A stretch of 13,046 nt of DNA, taken from NCBI GenBank assembly GCA_002314565.1, contig DCGL01000145.1:1-13046 (forward strand). The letters run 5' to 3'. Below, in pieces: positions 1 to 6,087 of the stretch. Each line of letters opens with the position of its first letter. The stretch's first letter is position 1. The notes under the pieces were generated by a model. That model worked only from the letters and a program-made list of their open reading frames with translations. It had not been told where the DNA came from and ran no database searches. Position numbers and translations under genes: made by a program. This stretch comes from Clostridiales bacterium UBA1779. Lineage in GTDB: Bacteria; Bacillota; Clostridia; Oscillospirales; CAG-272.

Positions 1-72
1 GTTGGCACTGTAATTGTATGGTTTTTGAAAAACCAATGCCGCCGAAAAGAATCAGAGCATTGCATTGGTTAA
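1..72 (+). CDS. Possible C-terminal end of an upstream membrane protein (partial)
   Basis: Frame 1 is open from the window edge to a TAA at 70-72 and encodes 23 residues. They begin with a hydrophobic run (VGTVIVWFL) and finish with a basic and polar tail (KNQCRRKESEHCIG). That pattern fits the last membrane segment and cytoplasmic tail of a membrane protein. The fragment is too short to assign to a family. An open frame of this length can occur by chance, so this is a weak call. A second, slightly longer frame (frame 3, to about 119) looks less protein-like. Confidence 0.3.
   Translation, partial: VGTVIVWFLKNQCRRKESEHCIG
31..70. repeat. 9-bp inverted repeat near the end of the upstream frame
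   Basis: AACCAATGC (31-39) is perfectly complementary to GCATTGGTT (62-70), with 22 nt between the arms. A second, smaller hairpin (TGGTTT/AAACCA, 19-35) overlaps the left arm, so the two structures would exclude each other. The sequence after the right arm is AT-rich (AAATTATTATATAAA) but has no T-run, so a terminator role is uncertain. It could equally be an operator or mRNA-end structure for the upstream gene. Confidence 0.3.
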
Positions 73-115
73 ATTATTATATAAACAATGCAACTTGGAA
101 TTTAGAACAAAAAAA

Positions 116-144
116 TTGACATGCCGGTAATGATATGATACAAT
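116..144 (+). promoter_or_regulatory. SigA-type promoter of the FAD oxidoreductase gene
   Basis: A consensus -35 box TTGACA (116-121) is separated by 17 nt from TACAAT (139-144). A TGA triplet (136-138) directly precedes the -10 box and gives an extended -10 element. Transcription would start near 151, about 78 nt before the ATG at 229. Confidence 0.8.
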
Positions 145-228
145 AAAGGCAAATTATGATGAAACTAACGGCAGAAATAAATGCCTCAAAATATACAGAA
201 AAAATGCATTGCAAAAGGTGATAAGCCA

Positions 229-1446
229 ATGGAAGAATATATTCTTGAAGAACAAAGAAATACGCCGGTTTGCGGTGAATATGACGTATTCGTTCTCGGC
301 GGCGGAATTGCCGGAATTTCGGCGGCGCTTGCGGCTGCAAGACAGAACAAAAAAGTTCTGCTTGTTGAAAAGAGCTTTATTCTCGGCGGACTTGCGACGA
401 GCGGTCTGGTTACGATTTATCTGCCGCTCTGCGACGGATACGGTCATCAGGTCAGCTTCGGAATTGCCGAAGAGCTGTTAAAGCTTTCAATAAAAGACTG
501 GCACAACGAAAAACGCGGATATCCCGTATGGCTCGGACCGGATAAAAAGAGTGAAATTACCGAAACAGACCAAAGATACGCTGTGGATTTCAATCCGTCT
601 CTATTTGCGCTTGCCGCCGAAGAGTTGCTTCTGAAGGAAGGGGTACAGATACTTTACGGTACGCAGGCGGTTGCATGTCAGAGACAGGGAAAGCGGATAC
701 AGGCTGTCATAGTCGAAAACAAGAGTGGGCGTACGGCATACAAGGCCGATACCTTTGTGGACGCATCCGGGGACTGTGATATAGCTTATCAGTCCGGAAC
801 TGCAACGGTGAATTTTTCACAGGGCAACGTCCTTGCGGCCTGGTATTACTTTCTTGACAACGGCGAGAACAAGCTGAAGCAATTGGGCGCCAGCGATATT
901 CCGGAAGAAGAAAAGAAACTCGGAAAAACGGCGAAAGAACCTCTCGTCAACCGTCGTTTTACCGGACTTGACGGCACAGAATTGTCAGAAATTACGATTT
1001 TGTCTCATAACGCCATGTACCTGAATATGAAAGAGAAGATAGCTGCTGACGCACAGTCTATACCTCTATCCGTGCCGACGATTCCTCAGGTCAGAATGTC
1101 GCGAAGAATCGACGGTGCCGACACTATTACGATTGACAATGCCGAAAAATATAAGGAAAACAGCATCGGACTTGTATCCAACTGGAAAAAACGCGGACCC
1201 GTGTACGAAATTCCTTTCGGAATACTGTATAATCCCGAAACCGTCAATCTTATCTGTGCCGGACGCTGCGTTTCCAATGACGATTATATGTGGGACATTA
1301 TGCGCGTTATTCCTTGCTGTGCCGTAACCGGCGAGGCTGCAGGAACAGCAGCCGCCCTGACAGATGACTTTCCTTCGATTGATATACAAAAGCTTCAAGG
1401 CATTCTCAGTTCAAACGGCATTAAATTACATAAAGATTCTTATTGA
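229..1446 (+). CDS. FAD-dependent oxidoreductase
   Basis: A 405-residue flavoprotein of the FAD_oxidored type (PF12831-like). The N-terminus has the dinucleotide-binding Rossmann signature YDVFVLGGGIAG (G24, G26, G29), followed by the ribose-binding acidic strand end VLLVEK and the typical GGLATSG loop. Near the C-terminus, the AGRC...RVIP...TGEAAGTAAAL segment closes the FAD site, as in the family. The electron acceptor and organic substrate cannot be read from the sequence. There is no signal peptide or membrane segment, so it is probably cytoplasmic. I chose ATG 229 because AAAGGTG (214-220) lies 8 nt upstream. An in-frame ATG at 181 would add 16 low-complexity residues and has no ribosome binding site. 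No terminator separates it from the EamA transporter gene downstream, so partial cotranscription is likely. Confidence 0.85.
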   Translation: MEEYILEEQRNTPVCGEYDVFVLGGGIAGISAALAAARQNKKVLLVEKSFILGGLATSGLVTIYLPLCDGYGHQVSFGIAEELLKLSIKDWHNEKRGYPVWLGPDKKSEITETDQRYAVDFNPSLFALAAEELLLKEGVQILYGTQAVACQRQGKRIQAVIVENKSGRTAYKADTFVDASGDCDIAYQSGTATVNFSQGNVLAAWYYFLDNGENKLKQLGASDIPEEEKKLGKTAKEPLVNRRFTGLDGTELSEITILSHNAMYLNMKEKIAADAQSIPLSVPTIPQVRMSRRIDGADTITIDNAEKYKENSIGLVSNWKKRGPVYEIPFGILYNPETVNLICAGRCVSNDDYMWDIMRVIPCCAVTGEAAGTAAALTDDFPSIDIQKLQGILSSNGIKLHKDSY

Positions 1447-1471
1447 CAATTCCGTGATAATTTAATATAAT
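1443..1471 (+). promoter_or_regulatory. Consensus SigA promoter of the EamA transporter gene
   Basis: TTGACA (1443-1448), a 17-nt spacer and TATAAT (1466-1471) match the vegetative consensus exactly. The TGA stop codon of the preceding oxidoreductase gene (1444-1446) lies inside the -35 box. The start of transcription would be near 1478, leaving a leader of about 110 nt. Confidence 0.85.
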
Positions 1472-1477
1472 ATCTTG

Positions 1478-1587
1478 CTTTTGTAGATTTTCAGTTCAAG
1501 AGTAAGAAAAACACGGTTGCATGCCTGCCGTTCTGAGTTTTGACTGCAGCCAAAAGGATTCCGAAGTGGTTTCGGACAAATTAAGAT
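1478..1587 (+). promoter_or_regulatory. Structured 5' leader of the EamA transporter gene
   Basis: The leader can form a 7-bp stem (GGTTGCA 1515-1521 with TGCAGCC 1545-1551, one G-U pair). Directly after it come a purine-rich AAAAGGA (1552-1558) and a compact hairpin, TCCGAA-GTGGT-TTCGGA (1560-1576). The only good Shine-Dalgarno sequence is therefore 29 nt from the ATG at 1588. It would be brought to about 12 nt if the second hairpin forms. It is instead ideally placed (7 nt) for an out-of-frame GTG at 1566, which opens a 32-codon frame ending at 1664. I do not recognise a known riboswitch class. The hairpins are seen in the sequence; the regulatory role is inference. Confidence 0.35.
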
Positions 1588-2469
1588 ATGGAATATTTGT
1601 ATCTGGTTCTTCTGATTGCGGCTTCGTCCGGTCAGTCTGTTTTCAGCAAGGCTTATTCGGTTAAAAGCAACGTAGATAAACAGAATTCATCACTCGTTTT
1701 TAATTTTTACTATTCCGCACTGATTGCAGTATTCACTCTGTGTATAGCCGGATTCAGGATGAATCCATCGCCGCTGACCTGGCTTTTTGCGGCGGTTGCG
1801 GGAATAACGGCAACGCTTTACAACATAGGAATCGTAAATGCCGCAAACAGCGGTCCTTATCCCGTTTATGCGATTACGTCGATTTTCGGCGGACTGCTTG
1901 CACCGGTTCTTCTGGAATTCTTCGTGTTCAAGGTGAGAATTTCAGTTACGGGATATATCGGAACCGCACTTATGATGCTTGCAATTTTTCTGATGAGCGG
2001 TGCGGCAGAGAAGTCGGAAAAGCTTTCCCGGCGTTTTATTTTGAACTGCCTGCTGATTTTCGTATCAAATGCACTGTTCGGTATAGCGCTCGTGCTTCAG
2101 ATAAGACTTTCCGAACGTGCTGACGGTGAGCGCAGCGAATTCGTTTTCTTTGCGTATTTAATAGCCGCAGTTCTCAGTGCGTTGATAATCGTCATGAAAA
2201 ATCGAAAAAAAACGCTCTCTGTTATGAAACTCAATCTGCTTCCGTCGGTTTTTACAACCGGAGCTGCCGCTTCAGCAACGCTGTCAAGATATATGTCTCT
2301 TATCTGTATACAGATTTTCGGTGCAACAATATCAACGCCTGTTGCAAACGGGGGTGTATTGCTTGTCGTTGCAGTCTTATCGTACCTGATTTTCAAGGAT
2401 AAACAGACAAAGATTCAGATTGCGGGTGACGCACTTGCAATCGTAAGTATAATTCTGATATCACTGTGA
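1588..2469 (+). CDS. EamA/DMT-family transporter
   Basis: A 293-residue, very hydrophobic protein with about ten membrane-spanning segments, roughly at 2-20, 35-55, 62-82, 90-110, 115-137, 148-168, 183-203, 215-235, 240-265 and 272-292. This is the length and topology of drug/metabolite transporters with two five-helix EamA repeats. The final segment (IFKDKQTKIQIAGDALAI, then IVSIILISL) has the charged loop plus Gly-containing last helix typical of the family. It is an inner-membrane permease for a small metabolite; the substrate cannot be inferred. No in-frame start lies upstream because a TAA is at 1582-1584. The ATG itself lacks a close ribosome binding site, which is odd for this window. 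It has its own consensus promoter and is followed by a strong terminator. Confidence 0.8.
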   Translation: MEYLYLVLLIAASSGQSVFSKAYSVKSNVDKQNSSLVFNFYYSALIAVFTLCIAGFRMNPSPLTWLFAAVAGITATLYNIGIVNAANSGPYPVYAITSIFGGLLAPVLLEFFVFKVRISVTGYIGTALMMLAIFLMSGAAEKSEKLSRRFILNCLLIFVSNALFGIALVLQIRLSERADGERSEFVFFAYLIAAVLSALIIVMKNRKKTLSVMKLNLLPSVFTTGAAASATLSRYMSLICIQIFGATISTPVANGGVLLVVAVLSYLIFKDKQTKIQIAGDALAIVSIILISL

Positions 2470-2580
2470 TTTTCACGAATATCACATATTCATCAGTATC
2501 GTTAAAACATATTCTGCCGTCGATTCCGTTTGGTTCTGCCGGAATTATACAAAGTCGTTCTCTGAAATTTAATCAAAATC

Positions 2581-2624
2581 CGCTTCATTTTTTGTGCTCC
2601 TGCATATAAAATGAAGCGTTTTTT
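2581..2624 (+). terminator. Rho-independent terminator after the transporter gene
   Basis: CGCTTCATTTT (2581-2591) pairs perfectly with AAAATGAAGCG (2608-2618) as an 11-bp stem with a 16-nt loop, followed immediately by six T (2619-2624). The 111 bp between the transporter stop and the stem holds no convincing gene. Confidence 0.85.
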
Positions 2625-2657
2625 ATTCACATAACGAACAAAAACGGATATCTGTTC

Positions 2658-2685
2658 TTGACTTTTGTCGAAAAAAGTGTATAAT
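2658..2685 (+). promoter_or_regulatory. SigA-type promoter of the GNAT-plsX-acpP unit
   Basis: TTGACT (2658-2663), a 16-nt spacer and a perfect TATAAT (2680-2685). The promoter overlaps an upstream in-frame ATG at 2665, which rules that codon out as the start of the following gene. Transcription would begin near 2692. Confidence 0.8.
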
Positions 2686-2736
2686 ATTTTCAACTTATTT
2701 GTTGAAATTTTAACGACAGACACGGGAAAGGACATT

Positions 2737-3885
2737 ATGATTACAGTTAAAGAAGTCGAAACAAAGAAAGAACGTAAGCTGTTTGTTGAATTTCCGCTGA
2801 GGCTGTATCACGGAAATCCCTGCTTCGTGCCACCGCTTTACGGGGACGAAATGAAGATTTTCTCGAAGCACTACGTTTACAATGATACCTGCCGTGCAGT
2901 ATATTATCTTGCCTTTTCGGAAGGGCGGGTTGTCGGACGCATTTCTGGCATAATTCAAAACTCCGCAAATGAAAAATTCGGTCAGAAGCGCGTCAGATTT
3001 ACAAGATTTGATGCAATTGATGATATCGAAGTTTCAAAAGCACTGTTCGATGCCGTTGAAAAATGGGCAAAAGACAACGGAATGGACACTGTCGTCGGCC
3101 CACTTGGGTTTTCAGATCTTGAAAGGGAGGGGCTGCTTGTCGAAGGCTTTGACGAGCTTTCCACCTTTGAAGAGCAGTATAACGCCCCGTATTACAAGGA
3201 TCATATCGAAAAACTCGGCTATGCAAAGGAAGTTGACTGGACAGAAAGCAAGATTACGGTTCCCGCATATTATGACGGCTCTCTCGACAGGATGGCTGAA
3301 TTCATACTCAAAAGATACAATCTTCATCTCGGAAAAGCGCGAAGCGTCAATGAGTTTCTGAATAAATACTCTGACGGTCTGTTTGACATAATCGATAAAT
3401 CATACGAGAACATTTACGGAACAGTTCCGTTTACCGACGGAATGAAGAAGATGATGATTGACAACTTCCGGCTGATTATCGACCTCGAGCATGTTGCGGT
3501 AATACTTGACGAAAACGAGAGAGTCGTTTGCATGGGAATATGTTTTCCGTCAATTGCAAAAGCCGTACAGAAATCCGGAGGCCGTCTGACACCGTCAGCT
3601 CTTGCCCGCATTCTTAAAGCCATAAGGAAGCCCGAAATCATCGACCTCGGACTTGTCGGGGTTGATCCGGAATACGCCAACCGCGGTATAAGCGTCGTTA
3701 TCTCTGCGGCTCTTATGAATATGCTGAAGGCTGATAATGTAAAATACGCCGAAACAAACCTCAATCTGGAAGACAATTACGCAATTCAGAATCAGTGGAA
3801 GCGTTTTTCCGAAGTAAAGCACAAGAGAAGAAGGTCTTACGTAAAGTCGTTGAAGGAGTCCGAAAATGATAAAAATCGTTCTTGA
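2737..3885 (+). CDS. GNAT-like acyltransferase, YghO family
   Basis: A 382-residue soluble protein resembling the YghO-type conserved family. The N-terminal FVEFPLRLYHGNPCFVPPL block and the GPLGFSDLEREGLLVEGF block are characteristic. The C-terminal half carries a GNAT-like cofactor loop, VDPEYANRGI (residues 309-318), in the position of the acetyl-CoA pyrophosphate-binding motif. The family has no firm biochemical role that I know of. ATG 2737 is preferred because the promoter -10 box lies upstream of it and AAAGGA (2727-2732) precedes it, although the spacing (4 nt) is short. Its last 20 bp overlap the start of plsX, so translation of the two is probably coupled. That context suggests use of a CoA- or ACP-linked acyl donor in lipid-related metabolism (inference). 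Confidence 0.75.
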   Translation: MITVKEVETKKERKLFVEFPLRLYHGNPCFVPPLYGDEMKIFSKHYVYNDTCRAVYYLAFSEGRVVGRISGIIQNSANEKFGQKRVRFTRFDAIDDIEVSKALFDAVEKWAKDNGMDTVVGPLGFSDLEREGLLVEGFDELSTFEEQYNAPYYKDHIEKLGYAKEVDWTESKITVPAYYDGSLDRMAEFILKRYNLHLGKARSVNEFLNKYSDGLFDIIDKSYENIYGTVPFTDGMKKMMIDNFRLIIDLEHVAVILDENERVVCMGICFPSIAKAVQKSGGRLTPSALARILKAIRKPEIIDLGLVGVDPEYANRGISVVISAALMNMLKADNVKYAETNLNLEDNYAIQNQWKRFSEVKHKRRRSYVKSLKESENDKNRS

Positions 3886-4876
3886 CTGCTTCGGAGGAGA
3901 CAAAAGTCCCGAAGCAAACGTCCTCGGGGGACTTGATGCTCTGAATCTCTATGACGACCTGTTCCTGTATATGACCGGAGATGAAAAAAGAATTCGCGAA
4001 GCAATAGGAAGCTCAAAATTCGACGAAAGCCGTCTTGAAATCGTAAACGCCCCGGACGTCATCACCTGCAGCGATAAACCGACCGACGCCATCAGACTTA
4101 AAAAAGAAAGCTCTATGATGAAAGCGGTGAAATTAATACGCGAAAACGATGACGTGACGGGCTTTGTCAGCATCGGCTCAACCGGAGCGCTTGTTGCCGC
4201 CTCTCTTCTGCGTATCGGCAGGTTGAAAGGGGTCATCCGCCCCGCATTCTGCCCGGTCCTGCCGACAATGAACGGTGGAATCGTAGGTATCTGCGATACC
4301 GGAGCCAACGTGGATATTACCCCTGAACATCTCAGACAGTATGCAATAATGGGCAGTCTTTATATGAAAAACGTATACGGGGTGGAAAAACCGCGGGTTG
4401 CCCTGCTCAATATCGGGGTTGAAGAGGAAAAAGGAGACGAGCTGCGAAAGCAGGCCTATAAACTCCTTGAAAATGAAAAGAATATAAATTTCGTGGGAAA
4501 TATGGAAAGCCGCGACCTGCTCAGCGGAAGCTATGACCTCGTTGTCTGCGACGGATTTTCAGGTAACGTGCTGGTCAAAACGACAGAAGGCACGGCTTTG
4601 CAATTGCTGAAAAAGCTGAAGCTTGATATCTGTTCCAAAACAAAGTATAAGGTCGGCGCCCTGTTTATGAAACGTATGTTTATGGAAGAGAAGCAGTTTA
4701 TGAATTATCAGAACTACGGCGGCTCGGTTCTTATAGGCACGCTGAAAACTGTCGTAAAAGGACACGGAAGTTCTGACCGCACTGCCGTATTCAAGTGTAT
4801 AGAGCAGGCCTACCGTATGGAGACCTCGAAAATATCAGAACAAATTGAAGAAATACTTGCAAAGGATGAAATCTGA
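3866..4876 (+). CDS. plsX: Phosphate acyltransferase PlsX
   Basis: A 336-residue protein, the normal PlsX length. It converts acyl-ACP and orthophosphate to acyl-phosphate, the donor used by PlsY to acylate glycerol-3-phosphate at the membrane. Recognisable segments are the N-terminal DCFGGDKSP (usually DxMGGDxxP; the Met is Phe here), SIGSTGAL, CDTGANVD..PEHL..YAIMGS, RVALLNIGVEEEKG and VVCDGFSGNVLVKT. GAAGGAG (3852-3858) lies 7 nt upstream of the ATG. The gene overlaps the upstream GNAT-like gene by 20 bp, and its TGA touches the acpP ATG. In many Firmicutes plsX is followed by fabD, acpP or rnc; here only acpP follows before a hairpin. Confidence 0.95.
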   Translation: MIKIVLDCFGGDKSPEANVLGGLDALNLYDDLFLYMTGDEKRIREAIGSSKFDESRLEIVNAPDVITCSDKPTDAIRLKKESSMMKAVKLIRENDDVTGFVSIGSTGALVAASLLRIGRLKGVIRPAFCPVLPTMNGGIVGICDTGANVDITPEHLRQYAIMGSLYMKNVYGVEKPRVALLNIGVEEEKGDELRKQAYKLLENEKNINFVGNMESRDLLSGSYDLVVCDGFSGNVLVKTTEGTALQLLKKLKLDICSKTKYKVGALFMKRMFMEEKQFMNYQNYGGSVLIGTLKTVVKGHGSSDRTAVFKCIEQAYRMETSKISEQIEEILAKDEI

Positions 4877-5101
4877 ATGTTTGAAGAAGTAAGAAAAGCA
4901 CTGGCCAAACAGCTGCGTATTGATATTGAAAAAATTACACCGGATTCTAAAATAATGAGCGATCTCGGTGCCGATTCACTGGACGTGCTTCAGCTGCTTA
5001 TGACAATTGAAGAGGATATGGGCATCAGGGTTCCTGACGAGGAGCTCGCAGCTTTTGAAAAGGTCAGTGACATCGTAAAGTATCTGGAAGAGCATAAATA
5101 A
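4877..5101 (+). CDS. acpP: Acyl carrier protein
   Basis: A 74-residue acidic protein that carries growing acyl chains on a phosphopantetheine arm. The attachment site is Ser34 in LGADSLD, with the usual helix II sequence VLQLLMTIEEDMGIRVPDEE following. Length and charge are normal for a type II fatty-acid-synthesis ACP. Its ATG follows the plsX stop codon without any gap. The ribosome binding site AAGGA (4862-4866) lies inside the end of plsX, so the two are translated as one unit. Being paired with plsX supports a housekeeping role rather than one in a polyketide or peptide synthetase. Confidence 0.95.
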   Translation: MFEEVRKALAKQLRIDIEKITPDSKIMSDLGADSLDVLQLLMTIEEDMGIRVPDEELAAFEKVSDIVKYLEEHK

Positions 5102-5111
5102 AATACAACAT

Positions 5112-5150
5112 AGGGCATATCAAAGATTCTGAATTTTTGGTATGCCCTTT
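5112..5150 (+). terminator. Long hairpin after acpP, probable terminator
   Basis: 5112-5128 and 5132-5148 can form an uninterrupted 17-bp stem (two G-U pairs) closed by a 3-nt CTG loop. The 3' tail (TTGAATTTG) has T-rich patches but no long T-run. It is therefore either a weak intrinsic terminator or a protective 3'-end structure. It begins 11 bp after the acpP stop codon. Confidence 0.65.
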
Positions 5151-5182
5151 GAATTTGTGCTCCTTCCGTTAAAAAACGTTAT

Positions 5183-5211
5183 TTGACAATAATCATTTGA
5201 TAGAGTATAAT
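5183..5211 (+). promoter_or_regulatory. Consensus SigA promoter of the PHP gene
   Basis: TTGACA (5183-5188), a 17-nt spacer and TATAAT (5206-5211), a full match to the vegetative consensus. Transcription would begin near 5218, leaving a leader of about 25 nt. Confidence 0.85.
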
Positions 5212-5242
5212 AATCTTAAAAACTGTCGAATGAGGTAAGAAT

Positions 5243-5947
5243 ATGTCTGAATATTTATACGAGTGTCATCTGCATACGGCCGTTGCATCGAAATGCGGAC
5301 GCATAACGCCCGAGGAGGTCGTACGTCTTTATACGGCAATGGGATATGCGGGAGTCTTTATCACCGATCACTTTCTCAACGGAAATTCGGCGATTGACAA
5401 GTCGCTTCCGTGGAAAGAGAAGATCGATCTGTATGCCGACAGCTACCGTCAGGTGAAGAAAGCCGCAGAGGGTTCGGGACTTGACGTTTTCTTCGGGGTT
5501 GAATATCACACGGGAAATGCCGCGGAATTTCTGCTATACGGAATTACCCCTGAATGGCTTTATGAGCACGAGGAAATTATGGATATGAGTCCTCGAAAGG
5601 TGCTTGAATTTTTCCGCGAGAACGGCATTTTGGTTTACCAGGCGCATCCGATGCGTATGCGCGGATACGTTCCGTTCATTTCACTTTTCCCGGACTGCGT
5701 TGACGGTATCGAAGTATACAACGTCGGAAACGAACCGATTGCCAACGACTTTGCTCAGGATTATGCCAGAAGATACAATCTGCAGACTATCTGCGGCTCG
5801 GACCTTCACAGAATCACGCAGGGAACTGCGGCGGCTTTCGTATCCCCGATTCGCCTGACGGAACCCAAGGATATAAAAAAGGCCCTTGATATGGGCGGAA
5901 CCGGTATGCGGATTATGCAGAACCCTTTCGTTGAAAAAACGGAATGA
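5243..5947 (+). CDS. PHP-domain phosphoesterase
   Basis: A 234-residue protein made almost entirely of one PHP (polymerase and histidinol phosphatase) metal-hydrolase fold. The expected metal ligands can be seen in order: H9 and H11 (ECHLHT), D42-H43 (ITDHF), E87 (GVEYH), H135 (QAHP), and D187 and H189 (CGSDLH). Stand-alone PHP proteins of this size include histidinol phosphatases and nucleotide or sugar phosphatases, and the sequence alone does not choose between them. GAGGTAA (5232-5238) precedes the ATG. There are no his genes nearby, so histidinol phosphatase is not favoured. Cotranscription with nagBA across the 140-bp gap is possible, because no terminator is evident there. Confidence 0.85.
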   Translation: MSEYLYECHLHTAVASKCGRITPEEVVRLYTAMGYAGVFITDHFLNGNSAIDKSLPWKEKIDLYADSYRQVKKAAEGSGLDVFFGVEYHTGNAAEFLLYGITPEWLYEHEEIMDMSPRKVLEFFRENGILVYQAHPMRMRGYVPFISLFPDCVDGIEVYNVGNEPIANDFAQDYARRYNLQTICGSDLHRITQGTAAAFVSPIRLTEPKDIKKALDMGGTGMRIMQNPFVEKTE

Positions 5948-6087
5948 GTATATGTGCAGGCGGAAAAATCGATTCTGTCGCTTGGATTAATTGGTATTTT
6001 TTCTAAATACGCTGAGATTATTAAGAATAAAGAAGCATTTGCAACCAACGCTTTGGTGTTGAAGCAAACGCACGAAAGGACAGTACC
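5948..6087 (+). other. Spacer between the PHP gene and nagB
   Basis: This 140-bp gap holds no gene that I can support. It has a small imperfect hairpin, CAACCAA-CGCT-TTGG-TG-TTG (6042-6061), and the nagB ribosome binding site GAAAGGA (6074-6080). A weak -35-like TTGGAT (5982-5987) lacks a convincing -10 partner. There is no clear terminator, so readthrough from the PHP gene is the simplest model. Confidence 0.4.

Noticed and set aside
181..228. In-frame ATG 48 bp upstream of the FAD oxidoreductase start
   Set aside because: No ribosome binding site, and the added residues do not look like the family; ATG 229 has AAAGGTG at good spacing.
1478..1587. Known riboswitch in the EamA leader
   Set aside because: I compared it by eye with guanidine, preQ1, THF, SAM, glycine and fluoride motifs and found no conserved core; only generic hairpins remain.
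2502..2735. 77-codon minus-strand frame with a basic peptide
   Set aside because: It overlaps the terminator and promoter of the plus-strand genes, lacks a ribosome binding site and shows no family features.
2665..2736. Upstream in-frame ATG for the GNAT-like protein
   Set aside because: The -10 box TATAAT (2680-2685) lies inside this stretch, so the transcript would start after the codon.
5982..6009. Promoter for nagB (TTGGAT with TAAATA-like -10)
   Set aside because: The -10 match is only three of six, far weaker than the other promoters in the window.
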